In this document: positions 1-7,745 of the stretch, piece by piece | Layout of the letters: each line of letters starts with the position of its first letter | Numbering within the stretch: the stretch's first letter is position 1 | NCBI RefSeq assembly: GCF_004376845.1 | Contig: NZ_SNUW01000014.1 | Location: 1-53,985, forward strand | Length of the DNA stretch: 53,985 bases | From: Psychromonas algarum | Lineage (GTDB): Bacteria; Pseudomonadota; Gammaproteobacteria; Enterobacterales; Psychromonadaceae | Reading direction: 5' to 3' | The notes under the pieces: model-generated | The model's database searches: none | The model's input: only the letters and a program-made list of their open reading frames with translations | What the model was told of the DNA's origin: nothing | Translations under genes and position numbers: made by a program

Positions 1-111
1 GATTATAACGACATAGTCGATCAATGTTGTAGGGCTTGGAACAGCTTCTGCGAAGACACAAGCCGAGTCATTTCATTATGCTTTAGAGACTGGACTAAAT
101 TGGAAACTTAA
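1..111 (+). CDS. IS630-family transposase, C-terminal fragment
   Basis: The window opens inside a plus-strand reading frame of 36 codons that ends in TAA at 109-111. The peptide contains DQCCRAWNSF followed by RVISLCFRDW. This matches the C-terminal tail typical of IS630/Tc1-like transposases, where an acidic residue, a CC-x-AW motif and a final R-[DE]-W recur. The DDE catalytic domain would lie to the left of the window. The terminal inverted repeat appears to follow directly at 108-130. Assignment rests on a short motif only, so the family is likely but not certain. Confidence 0.7.
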   Translation, partial: DYNDIVDQCCRAWNSFCEDTSRVISLCFRDWTKLET

Positions 112-130
112 TTAACGGAATTGGTATTAG
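108..130. repeat. Probable terminal inverted repeat of the IS630-type element
   Basis: Just after the transposase stop codon the minus strand reads CTAATACCAATTCCGTTAA. Its core AATACCAATT is shared with the ends of the palindromic elements at 14285-14335 and 16661-16824. The position next to the transposase stop and the flanking TA steps fit an IS630/Tc1-type end, since these elements insert at TA. The exact boundary with host DNA is not determined here. Confidence 0.5.
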
Positions 131-233
131 CTAACGGACCAAAATCTAAACCATTAATAACTGTTGTTTCTTGAGAAAAAGTTAAGGGTGAAGTTAATAA
201 TAAAGCAGTCAGTATAATTTTATTTTTCATCAT
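108..233 (-). CDS. Small secreted protein, C-terminus replaced by the IS end (truncated)
   Basis: This minus-strand frame starts at ATGATG (233-228) and encodes 41 residues. It begins with a clear Sec-type signal peptide: a basic start (MKNK), a hydrophobic LTALLLTSPLTF run and a likely cut after S-Q. About a dozen further residues (ETTVINGLDFGPL) precede the last codons, which fall inside the presumed IS end. The gene therefore looks like a normal exported or outer-membrane protein gene cut short by insertion. The original product cannot be named from so few residues. Whether the 41-residue stub is expressed is unknown. Confidence 0.45.
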   Translation of the reverse strand: MMKNKIILTALLLTSPLTFSQETTVINGLDFGPLANTNSVN

Positions 234-454
234 CTTTTCCTTTTGATGGACAATCTCCGTATTGGATAAAAGTGAGTCTAATCAGGAAGTAAGAAATGAA
301 TATTGATTTGTGTCATTTTAATAATGAGTATTATTTACACTTATCAAAGCAGCATATAGAAAATAGAAAATTGAGAGATTAATCATTAAATTTGGGAAGG
401 AGAAAAAGGCTTGGCAACTTATTCATCCTTAAAGAAGTTGCGTTCGATATTAAA

Positions 455-700
455 CTAGATAGACACTGTTTTAGAACGTGAAAGCTCAGAAACCACTTTA
501 TTTATTTCACTAACAGCTATAAGTACTTTATGCTCTTTATTAACATGTTTATAGGCAACAACTTTTCCATCTACAACTCTAAATCGACCTAGGCCAGCAA
601 TAAATATACGGCCATTAAAAAAACCCTTAACAAATTTAGCTATTTGACGAGGTTGATACTTTTTAAAACTTCTTAATGTAATTGAACGATTAACTTTCAT
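455..700 (-). CDS. Small basic protein of unknown function
   Basis: I do not recognise this protein. Starting at the ATG at 700 it has 81 residues, many of them Lys or Arg, with no signal peptide or membrane segment. A longer version starting at 733 is possible. The internal start is preferred because AAGGGA lies about 7 nt upstream of it, while the longer start has no clear ribosome-binding site. The middle part (KGFFNGRIFIAGLGRFRVVDGKV, split here as a description only) looks like short beta strands rather than a helical coiled coil. A perfect 7-bp palindrome at 792-810 lies in its upstream region and may be an operator. Confidence 0.5.
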   Translation of the reverse strand: MKVNRSITLRSFKKYQPRQIAKFVKGFFNGRIFIAGLGRFRVVDGKVVAYKHVNKEHKVLIAVSEINKVVSELSRSKTVSI

Positions 701-791
701 CGTCATCCCTTTTATTATTTTTGTTTTATTCATAATATGAAGTGAATAATTTAATGCGCATATTACTTTGTTAACATGACACTTTTATTAC

Positions 792-810
792 TATGACATA
801 ATTTGTCATA
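792..810. promoter_or_regulatory. Palindromic operator-like site
   Basis: The sequence TATGACA-TAATT-TGTCATA is a perfect 7-bp inverted repeat with a 5-bp spacer. It lies between the 3' end of fxsA (898) and the small gene starting at 700, about 90 bp upstream of that start. The symmetry and spacing fit a dimeric repressor or activator site. The regulator cannot be named. Confidence 0.35.
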
Positions 811-897
811 AAACATACGCTTTATCGATCAATTATCAACTGCAATAGTGACTTATGTGACTACCATCAAAATAATACGTATAACAAAAGTCAAATA

Positions 898-1365
898 TCA
901 ATCAATTCTTTTTTCTTCTTTACGTTCAAACTCACCTTCAATGACCGAGTCATCATCTTGATTTTTTTGAGTAAAACCTTGTTGAGAAAAACCACCCATT
1001 GTTGCAGATGAAAATTTAACATTTGCCATCAAAGCTTTAGCAATGTTGGCGCGAATACTAGGTACTAATAATAATAAACCACAGAGATCAGTGACAAAAC
1101 CAGGGGTCACTAATAACACACCTGTAATAATTAACATGATGCCTTCGATTAATTGTTGCCCAGGCATTTCACCTGCAGCCATACGGCGTTGTAACTCTCG
1201 CACTAACTGTAAACCTTGACTGCGTACTAATGCAGAACCAACTAATGCAGACACAATGACCAATAAAACAGTTGGCCAAGCACCTAAAAAGCCACCCACT
1301 TTAACTAAAACATATATCTCTAATAAAGAAACACCGGTAAAGATTAAAAACAATCGTGCAAACAT
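898..1365 (-). CDS. fxsA: FxsA family inner-membrane protein
   Basis: The 155-residue protein is a FxsA (YjeG) homologue. FxsA is a small inner-membrane protein that, when overproduced in E. coli, suppresses F-plasmid exclusion of phage T7. Its ordinary role is unknown. Hydrophobic segments lie at about residues 4-24, 28-48 and 74-104, with the family's basic loop (RELQRRMAAGE) between them. The C-terminus is a polar tail rich in acidic and basic residues (VIEGEFERKEE), as in other members. Length is normal. It lies 91 bp downstream of the MFS transporter on the same strand and could be cotranscribed. Confidence 0.9.
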   Translation of the reverse strand: MFARLFLIFTGVSLLEIYVLVKVGGFLGAWPTVLLVIVSALVGSALVRSQGLQLVRELQRRMAAGEMPGQQLIEGIMLIITGVLLVTPGFVTDLCGLLLLVPSIRANIAKALMANVKFSSATMGGFSQQGFTQKNQDDDSVIEGEFERKEEKRID

Positions 1366-1456
1366 AACTACCCCAATTAATAAAAGATCACCCCTATTAG
1401 ATGGGGATTAAATATAAAAACTCAACCTAATGGCTTTAAAAGCTTAATAATGATGC

Positions 1457-2596
1457 TTATTCTACACGCCACTTCTTTAAAAAAATGAAAACGGGTAATA
1501 AAATGATAACCATCCACAAAAATATAGTGCTTTGTTGAGGAATGTATATCCAACCAGAAAGAAATGTTAATAAAGCCATCATTAACCCTAACGCAACACT
1601 CGAATATAAAGTTTGATATCCCACCATCAAGTGATCAGACTGTAATGCAATAAAGCGCATAGCAGCAAGATGAGCAAGTGCAAAAGTGAATGCATGAAAA
1701 GTCTGTAGTAACATTAACAAAGTAAAGTCGGTTGTTTGCGATAAAACACCCCAACGTATTATCCCAGCAATTAATGCAAGTAAGATCATTTGTTTAATAC
1801 TCCAGCGCTTAAACCATTTATCGTTAAAACGCATTAATAAAACTTCAGCACAAACTCCCATCCCCCAAAATAAAGCAATATCAAATTCAGAAATCCCCAT
1901 GGAATCCCAATACAAGGCACTAAATGCATAATAAGCAGCATGACTGCCCTGTATTAACCCAACGATCAATAAGAAATAGATAACACTCGGTTGCTTTAAT
2001 AATAAAAATAAACCTCTGTTATTGCCTTTGGAGTTATCATCTTGCTCTTGTAATTGTGGGTTAAGCTTTATCAAACTTAAACAGTAGATACAAAAGCTAG
2101 CCACAATCATCAGCCAGAGAATACTTTCATGGCCATACTCAGTGATCGTCCAACCAATAAAAGTTGAACCTACGATAAAACTAACCGATCCCCATAAACG
2201 CACCTGCCCATAATTAATTTGGATTTGTTTAACTAATCGAGTACCTACAATATCCCCCAACGGAACCATTGGTGCCATTAAAAAATTGAGCAATAAAGTT
2301 AATGCAGCCAGTGCATACCAACCTTGGAAGTAAACTAAAACCAATAAGCAAAGAAAGATACTAAAGCTTAAATAAGAGATAAGTTGCAATGGAGCATTGG
2401 CTGTTTTAAGACGTGGTAACAAACCTAGATTACTAGCAAAACGTAATAATAATCCCAGCGAAAATAATGTGCCTATTTGTTCAGGGCTAACACCTTTATC
2501 TGCTAACCATATTCCCCAAAATGGTAAGAATATCCCCCATATAAAAAAGAAAAAAACAAAATAAGTCGTTAACCAATATTTAGCTGAGATATGCAA
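1457..2596 (-). CDS. MFS transporter, HcaT / 3-phenylpropionate transporter-like
   Basis: This 379-residue protein has about twelve hydrophobic segments and no signal peptide. Its N-terminus (YFVFFFFIWGIFLPFWGIWL) and the block MAPMVPLGDIVG fit the MFS_1-like subfamily that includes HcaT of E. coli and nucleoside-type permeases. Members of this group are proton-driven importers, but no aromatic-degradation genes lie nearby, so the substrate is not assigned. The family call is solid and the specific HcaT name is not. It is transcribed toward fxsA. A small CCCC/GGGG hairpin at 1391-1406 separates the two genes but lacks a good T-run. Confidence 0.8.
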   Translation of the reverse strand: MHISAKYWLTTYFVFFFFIWGIFLPFWGIWLADKGVSPEQIGTLFSLGLLLRFASNLGLLPRLKTANAPLQLISYLSFSIFLCLLVLVYFQGWYALAALTLLLNFLMAPMVPLGDIVGTRLVKQIQINYGQVRLWGSVSFIVGSTFIGWTITEYGHESILWLMIVASFCIYCLSLIKLNPQLQEQDDNSKGNNRGLFLLLKQPSVIYFLLIVGLIQGSHAAYYAFSALYWDSMGISEFDIALFWGMGVCAEVLLMRFNDKWFKRWSIKQMILLALIAGIIRWGVLSQTTDFTLLMLLQTFHAFTFALAHLAAMRFIALQSDHLMVGYQTLYSSVALGLMMALLTFLSGWIYIPQQSTIFLWMVIILLPVFIFLKKWRVE

Positions 2597-2734
2597 TTCT
2601 GACTTCCTGTGCTTATAAAAATAACGACGGTATTGAATTTAAGTTCAAAGATAAAAATTGCTCTCAAACTAAAATAAAAATGAAGATTATAGGTATTACA
2701 ACCTTAATGACAGTTCAAAGATAGGCTAAACAAT

Positions 2735-3352
2735 TTAATGAAATTCTCTATTACGTACTTGAATACGAGTTTGTAACTGATGTTTATAATCACTATTAGC
2801 AACAAGCTCTGCTGCAACATGAATATCTACACTACGAATAGTCACCTGAGCATTAGAAACCACACTTTCAACAAAACTTAATTCAGTCACTTTTACAAAT
2901 TCAGGATATGTTAAATTTACCCAAGTCCCGCTACTGAAACAATTACTTGCTTGGATATCAACCCGCTTACCAAATTGTACACTTTTATTCTTAATAGAAT
3001 AACGAAAGGCCATAAAATGGGAAGTTGTTGCACTGTCTGTTTGATCATAGTTATATGCATAAACAATACATTTTTGCGTAGTACTATTAATTGAGTCAAT
3101 CACCTTTGCTTTACCAGCCCCAACCATATATTCATTTCCGCCATAACCAGCGCGGCGAATATCTTCTTCCATTAAAGCAACTAAAGCTTGTAAATCAGTA
3201 CGAAGGCGTGAAAATTTAAGTGCTTTGGCACTCGCTGTTACATTAGTGACATATAAGCTGATCACCATTGCCAGCAAAACAGAACCTAATAATAATGAAA
3301 TCAGAATCTCTATTAATGTAAAACCTGATTTTTTATTATGGCAGCCTAACAT
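2735..3352 (-). CDS. PilW-like minor prepilin
   Basis: The 205-residue protein carries the type IV prepilin signature GFTLIE at residues 10-15 after a short leader, so PilD should cut after Gly10. A hydrophobic helix follows to about residue 34. The motif DIRRAGYGG near residue 60 is typical of PilW-family minor pilins, which form a priming complex at the pilus tip. It is somewhat short for PilW. Its ATG overlaps the last codons of the upstream FimT-like gene by 7 nt, which suggests translational coupling. No pilV, pilX or pilY1 follows; the next gene is the MFS transporter. Confidence 0.8.
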   Translation of the reverse strand: MLGCHNKKSGFTLIEILISLLLGSVLLAMVISLYVTNVTASAKALKFSRLRTDLQALVALMEEDIRRAGYGGNEYMVGAGKAKVIDSINSTTQKCIVYAYNYDQTDSATTSHFMAFRYSIKNKSVQFGKRVDIQASNCFSSGTWVNLTYPEFVKVTELSFVESVVSNAQVTIRSVDIHVAAELVANSDYKHQLQTRIQVRNREFH

Positions 3353-3864
3353 TTTGGGTAACCTAATTGACTTTTATTAGGAGCACAAACTCTTAAACGC
3401 ATGGCGCTTTGAATAACTGATAATGAATTTTGTTGACTATTACTGATAGTGATTGTGCCACTTTCTACACTAAAACGTAACGCGCCATAAGAAGCTTCTT
3501 TCCCAGCAAAAGTTAACTTATCAGCATCTATTGATAAGATTTTCCCATCAGCTAAATCATATACTTTTTCAATACCATCTAATTGACACGAATTTTCACT
3601 AAAACAATCACAATTTGATTGTTCACTAACTCCCATTTTCCAAATACTTTGTTGCTGACAAAAACGTACATATATTTTGTTATTACGTTTAACTGCCTCT
3701 GTTTTAACAAGTTGCAGTGTGTAATAAATCTGATCTATTCGATGAGTCAACGTCTGGTTAGCAATTAAACCTTGGTAGGAAACCGTAGAGATTGCAACAA
3801 CAATCCCTAAGATAATAAGCGAGATAATTAACTCTATAAACGTAAAGCCTTTATAACGAAAGAT
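3346..3864 (-). CDS. FimT/GspH-like minor prepilin with a non-standard start codon
   Basis: From the first TTG (3750) the frame would lack any export signal. Upstream in the same frame, however, lies RYKGFTFIELIISLIILG, a complete prepilin cleavage site (KG|FTFIE) and hydrophobic helix, so the gene must begin earlier. No ATG, GTG or TTG exists between the in-frame TAA upstream and this motif. The best site is the ATC at 3864, about 5 nt after a strong GGGGGAG ribosome-binding sequence, giving 172 residues; the CTT before it or another near-cognate codon is also possible. The body fits FimT/FimU (GspH domain) pseudopilins. The gene heads a two-gene unit with the PilW-like gene. Confidence 0.7.
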   Translation of the reverse strand: MFRYKGFTFIELIISLIILGIVVAISTVSYQGLIANQTLTHRIDQIYYTLQLVKTEAVKRNNKIYVRFCQQQSIWKMGVSEQSNCDCFSENSCQLDGIEKVYDLADGKILSIDADKLTFAGKEASYGALRFSVESGTITISNSQQNSLSVIQSAMRLRVCAPNKSQLGYPKC

Positions 3865-4084
3865 AAGGACTCCCCCTATACTTATTTAAAGTGAGTCTTT
3901 CAGCATAGAAGATAATACAATTTATTGATAATAACCTGATGTTTGTAATATTAAGAAATAGTGATGTACATACCGATTAAGCAATTAATTAAAACATCAT
4001 ACTAGCGTAATAAAAATGTCATCTATAATCATTATTGTATGCAATATACACACACTCTTGGAATGTAATATTTAAGGAAATGAT

Positions 4085-4270
4085 ATGAGACAAATTCAAT
4101 TAAATGATACGGAAATTATCAATGATAGCCTCTTCCACACTCCTGTGAAACGTAAAGCAGCACCTCGTAAGTGGCGTGAAATTGAAAATATTAAAGCCCA
4201 GCTTTTATTAGCAAAGGAGTTACGTGAAATTGACTCTTCTTTCAGTTTATCTGAGTCGGAGATTGCATAA
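4085..4270 (+). CDS. DUF3545 family protein
   Basis: This 61-residue soluble protein contains KRKAAPRKWREIENIKAQ, then LAKELREID, the pattern of the DUF3545 family of small gammaproteobacterial proteins. Its function is unknown. The basic KRK...RKWREIE stretch followed by a predicted helix suggests nucleic-acid or protein binding, which is only a guess. An AAGGAAATGAT ribosome-binding site precedes the ATG. It is a single plus-strand gene between the pilin genes and rpoS and is followed by a palindromic element and then a shared terminator. Confidence 0.75.
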   Translation: MRQIQLNDTEIINDSLFHTPVKRKAAPRKWREIENIKAQLLLAKELREIDSSFSLSESEIA

Positions 4271-4285
4271 ATTTATTGAAACACT

Positions 4286-4348
4286 TATACCTATCACATT
4301 AAGTGGCTATGTATTAAATAACGATGTGATTTACTACGATAGGTATTA
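4286..4348. repeat. Short palindromic element (MITE-like), copy 1
   Basis: The ends ATACCTATC (4287-4295) and GATAGGTAT (4338-4346) are perfect inverted repeats. The inner parts (CACATTAAG / TGATTTACTA) pair imperfectly. The end sequence is close to that of the elements at 14285 and 16661 (ATACCAAT-ACATTAAG). Size is about 60 bp with TA at the borders, as expected for a small non-autonomous element. Confidence 0.5.
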
Positions 4349-4387
4349 GGTGCTTACAGCAGAATAAATATTATTAAGAGATAAACT

Positions 4388-4418
4388 AAAAAACGCATCC
4401 ACTGGATGCGTTTTTTTA
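4388..4418. terminator. Bidirectional Rho-independent terminator
   Basis: The stem CGCATCC-ACT-GGATGCG (4394-4410) is flanked by an A-run on the left and a T-run on the right. It can therefore end transcripts from both sides: rpoS on the minus strand and the DUF3545 gene on the plus strand. Confidence 0.85.
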
Positions 4419-4436
4419 AAGTATTAAAAAGTAGAT

Positions 4437-5423
4437 TTATAAATCATATTGAAATAAAGCATCAATAGATAAACCTTGTTGAGATAAAACATCTCGTAAT
4501 GCTTTTAGCGCCTCAACTTGGATTTGACGAACACGCTCACGTGTTAAACCAATCTCTTTCCCCACATTTTCTAAAGTAGCAGCTTCATAACCTAGCAAAC
4601 CAAAACGACGAGCTAATACTTCGCGTTGTTTAGGATTTAAATCCTCTAACCACTCAACTATACGCAGTTTCATATCATTGGTTTGTAATTCATTTTCTGG
4701 TGTACAGTCATTACTATCAGGAATGATATCCAATAATTCTTTGTCTGAACTATTACCAATCGGTGTATCGACAGAGCTAATACGTTCGTTTAGTTTTAGA
4801 ATTTTAGAAACTTCTTTAGCTGATACATCAAGCTCTTTTGCAATATCTTCAGGGGTAGGTTCGTGGGTTAATTTATGTGCTAGTTCCCGTGCTGTTCGCA
4901 AGTATACATTTAATTTTTTAACGATATGAATAGGTAATCGGATCGTACGGGTTTGGTTCATGATTGCACGTTCAATCGTTTGACGTATCCACCAAGTTGC
5001 ATAAGTTGAAAAGCGAAATCCTTTTTCAGCATCAAACTTCTCAACAGCACGAATTAACCCTAAATTACCTTCTTCAACTAAATCAAGTAATGATAATCCT
5101 CGATTATTATAACGACGTGATATTTTAACAACGAGACGTAAATTACTTTCAATCATACGTTTACGCGCAACTTCATCACCGCGCTGTGATTTTCGAGAGT
5201 AATAAACTTCTTCGGGAGCAGTTAATAAAGGAGAGTAACCAATTTCTCCTAAGTACATTTGCGTTGCATCCATGGCTTTATAATCAACGCCAGCAGCAAA
5301 ACGTTCAACTTCTTCAGGTTTTTCGGCGATCACTTTTTCTTCAATATCGTCATCAATGACAAGACTGTCATTATAATTATTTAGCTCAGTATTATTTGTA
5401 TTAATTGCCGTTTTCCCGACCAT
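4437..5423 (-). CDS. rpoS: RNA polymerase sigma factor RpoS (sigma-38)
   Basis: This 328-residue group 2 sigma factor directs stationary-phase and stress transcription. Conserved pieces include [11 protein letters not shown] (region 1.2), [12 protein letters not shown] and [18 protein letters not shown] (region 2), [15 protein letters not shown] (2.3-2.4), and the region 4 helix-turn-helix [19 protein letters not shown]. The start MVGKTAIN at 5423 is preferred over an upstream frame extension because AAGGGAGTG lies just before it. It follows nlpD by about 110 bp, as in E. coli where the main rpoS promoter lies inside nlpD. mutS, a frequent neighbour, is not adjacent here. Confidence 0.97.
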   Translation of the reverse strand: MVGKTAINTNNTELNNYNDSLVIDDDIEEKVIAEKPEEVERFAAGVDYKAMDATQMYLGEIGYSPLLTAPEEVYYSRKSQRGDEVARKRMIESNLRLVVKISRRYNNRGLSLLDLVEEGNLGLIRAVEKFDAEKGFRFSTYATWWIRQTIERAIMNQTRTIRLPIHIVKKLNVYLRTARELAHKLTHEPTPEDIAKELDVSAKEVSKILKLNERISSVDTPIGNSSDKELLDIIPDSNDCTPENELQTNDMKLRIVEWLEDLNPKQREVLARRFGLLGYEAATLENVGKEIGLTRERVRQIQVEALKALRDVLSQQGLSIDALFQYDL

Positions 5424-5533
5424 AGTTAACACTCCCTTAATAACGCTTAATATTTTGATGAACAATTATTTCATGTAGGCCTTATTATTTTATATGTTGC
5501 TAATAAACGCTTTCCCCATTCAGACATAAAATA

Positions 5534-6364
5534 TTATCTTTTAGGTAAATAACGTAATGGGTCCACAGACTTACCACGGTAACGGATATCAAAATGTAAT
5601 CCAACACTACGAGTACCGCTGTCTCCCATAAGAGCTATTTTTTGGCCTACTTTAACCAGTTCATTTTCTTTTATTAATATTTTTTCATTATGTGCATAGG
5701 CACTTAAGTAGTCATGGTTATGTTTAATAATGATCAGATTGCCATATCCTCTCAATCCACTACCTGCATAAACCACTTTACCAGCAGAAGCTGCATAAAT
5801 AGGTGTCCCACGGGCATTAGAAATTGAGATCCCTTTCATACCCTGTGAAGAGCTACCAAAAGTCTTTGTTAATCGACCCTTGCTCGGCCATTGCCAATCA
5901 CTCACCTTTTCATTATTTTCTTGCTGACTAGACTGTTGTTTTGTGGCGTTTTTTTCAACGACCTTGTTAGCAGAATATTCGTTTGAGGCGTTTTTAACAA
6001 CCCTACTTTTGATATTTTGTTTACAGCTTTGACCTGTGCAACTTGTAGCGCCTGGTTTATGTGTTTTTTGTGAATGGGATGCTGTTTTATTATTGCTTTC
6101 TTGTAATTTTAATACTTGTCCAGTCCTGATCAGATAAGGTGGTTTCAAATTATTACGTTGAATTAAAGCTTCTACATCACTATCGGTACGCCAAGCAATG
6201 CCATATAAAGTATCTCCGGATTTAACTACATATTCTTCAGTAGATGAATATACAGACGGTCGACTACCTTGATGTGATTTAACATCATATACAGGCGCTC
6301 TGCTACTATGCGAGGAGCAGGCAGTTAGTACAAATAACACAAAAATAAATGATATAGTTTTCAC
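5534..6364 (-). CDS. nlpD: NlpD, LysM/LytM lipoprotein, amidase activator
   Basis: The 276-residue product is an outer-membrane lipoprotein that in E. coli activates the cell-separation amidase AmiC. A lipobox LTAC places the lipidated Cys at residue 16. A LysM peptidoglycan-binding domain spans about residues 45-88 (YVVKSGDTLYGIAW). A low-complexity Gln/Asn/Ser/Lys linker follows, then a LytM/M23 domain at about 170-270. The M23 metal ligands are degenerate: no HxxxD is seen where it should be, and the HxH site reads LHFD. This fits a non-catalytic activator. It lies directly upstream of rpoS and 7 bp downstream of the yqaA-like gene. Confidence 0.93.
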   Translation of the reverse strand: MKTISFIFVLFVLTACSSHSSRAPVYDVKSHQGSRPSVYSSTEEYVVKSGDTLYGIAWRTDSDVEALIQRNNLKPPYLIRTGQVLKLQESNNKTASHSQKTHKPGATSCTGQSCKQNIKSRVVKNASNEYSANKVVEKNATKQQSSQQENNEKVSDWQWPSKGRLTKTFGSSSQGMKGISISNARGTPIYAASAGKVVYAGSGLRGYGNLIIIKHNHDYLSAYAHNEKILIKENELVKVGQKIALMGDSGTRSVGLHFDIRYRGKSVDPLRYLPKR

Positions 6365-6371
6365 AATAAAC

Positions 6372-6953
6372 TTAATGCTTCAAAATAAAATACAGCACAA
6401 TTGCCGCAAAAATAGTTAACCAACCGAGTTGATCGATATATTGACTTAATTTAGCTTCCATTTTCTCACCGCCTAATACCATTAGGCCAGCCACCAAGAA
6501 AAAGCGTAACCCTCTGCCAATAAAAGCAGTTAATACAAATGGCCAAAAGAGCATACTCATGGCACCAGCAGTAATAGTGAAAACTTTAAAAGGAATAGGC
6601 GTAAAACTAGCAATAAAGATAACCATGATCCCCCATTCATTAAACCATGATTGAGCGGTGATCATTTTATCTTGATACCCCATCATATCAATAAATGGAA
6701 GAACAACAGGATCATATAAAACACTTCCTAAATAGTAGCCAACTGCACCACCTAAGACTGAAAACATGGTTGCACCTAAAGCATAATGCCAAGCACGTTT
6801 GCGCTTAGCTAAAGCCATTGGAGCAAGCATTATATCCACAGGAATAGGCCAAAAAATGGATTCTACAAATGCTGTTAAATATAAATAAAACGGAGCATAT
6901 TTATGTTTTGACCAAAGCATTACTTTTTCATATAACGGAGCAAATATTTTCAC
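6372..6953 (-). CDS. YqaA/DedA-type (VTT domain) membrane protein
   Basis: The 193-residue integral membrane protein has about four to five hydrophobic segments. It carries SNARE-associated/VTT-family hallmarks: an early FVESIFWPIPVDIMLAP, a GAVGYYLG glycine-rich turn, and FTPIPFKVFTITAGA, close to the family's F-[IV]-P-x-[RK] motif. DedA-superfamily proteins are linked to lipid scrambling and membrane energetics; the YqaA branch has no firm role. It sits between surE and nlpD, where many gammaproteobacteria carry pcm. No pcm gene is visible in the window. Confidence 0.85.
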   Translation of the reverse strand: MKIFAPLYEKVMLWSKHKYAPFYLYLTAFVESIFWPIPVDIMLAPMALAKRKRAWHYALGATMFSVLGGAVGYYLGSVLYDPVVLPFIDMMGYQDKMITAQSWFNEWGIMVIFIASFTPIPFKVFTITAGAMSMLFWPFVLTAFIGRGLRFFLVAGLMVLGGEKMEAKLSQYIDQLGWLTIFAAIVLYFILKH

Positions 6954-6998
6954 TTAATCTCTCTTTTAATAAATATTGAAATGGATAAGACAAGGATA

Positions 6999-7745
6999 TT
7001 AAAATGCACTTAACCATTGTTCTAAAATAGGTAATTGTTCAGTAGCTGTTAAATCAACTTTAATAGGAGTAATAGAGATATAACCATGCTCAATAGCATG
7101 AAAATCAGTCCCCTCTCCTGCATCAGCTATATTGCCCGGAGGCCCTACCCAAAAAATTTCACGCCCTCTTGGATCTATACTTTCTTCAATCATTTCAGCT
7201 TGATGCCGTTTTCCCAAACGAGTAACTTTTATACCTTTAATATTTTCAAAAGGTAAATCTGGCACATTAATATTAAGTATTTGTTGTTGTGATATAGGAG
7301 AGGCTAACAGATGCTCCACTATTTTTTTTGTATAGAGAGCAGCCGTTTCATAATGTGTTGTTCCTACTAATGAAACTGCAATCGCAGGTAAACCTAAAAA
7401 GCGTCCTTCCATTGCAGCAGCAACCGTACCAGAATATAAAACATCATCCCCCATATTAGCACCCGCATTAATACCCGACACAACTAGCTTGGGCATGCTC
7501 TCACATAATATATTAAGCGCGAGATGCACGCAGTCTGTAGGAGTCCCATTAACTGAAATAAAACCATTCTCTAAATGCTGTTTTCTTAATGGTTGATCCA
7601 GTGTTAATGAGTTGCTCGCACCACTATGATTACGTTCAGGTGCAACAACTAAGGTTTTAATTTCGTTTATTTTACTTAACTGTTGCTGTAAAGCTAATAA
7701 GCCCGGAGCTCGAACACCATCGTCATTACTAATCAATAACATCAT
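6999..7745 (-). CDS. surE: 5'/3'-nucleotidase SurE
   Basis: SurE is a metal-dependent nucleotidase acting on nucleoside monophosphates and short polyphosphate, linked to stationary-phase survival. The 248-residue protein starts MLLISNDDG, with the metal-binding Asp pair at the family position, then has [10 protein letters not shown] and [13 protein letters not shown], all signature blocks. [19 protein letters not shown] is also intact. Its first ATG overlaps the truD stop (ATGATG with an embedded TGA), so the two are translationally coupled. Length is normal. Confidence 0.96.
   Translation of the reverse strand: MMLLISNDDGVRAPGLLALQQQLSKINEIKTLVVAPERNHSGASNSLTLDQPLRKQHLENGFISVNGTPTDCVHLALNILCESMPKLVVSGINAGANMGDDVLYSGTVAAAMEGRFLGLPAIAVSLVGTTHYETAALYTKKIVEHLLASPISQQQILNINVPDLPFENIKGIKVTRLGKRHQAEMIEESIDPRGREIFWVGPPGNIADAGEGTDFHAIEHGYISITPIKVDLTATEQLPILEQWLSAF

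Noticed and set aside
1391-1406. CCCC/GGGG hairpin between the MFS gene and fxsA as a terminator
   Set aside because: The stem is only about 4 bp and the T-run on the minus strand is weak, so read-through into fxsA is as likely.
3346-3750. Shorter FimT-like frame starting at TTG 3750
   Set aside because: It would remove the prepilin cleavage site and membrane helix that are encoded just upstream in the same frame.
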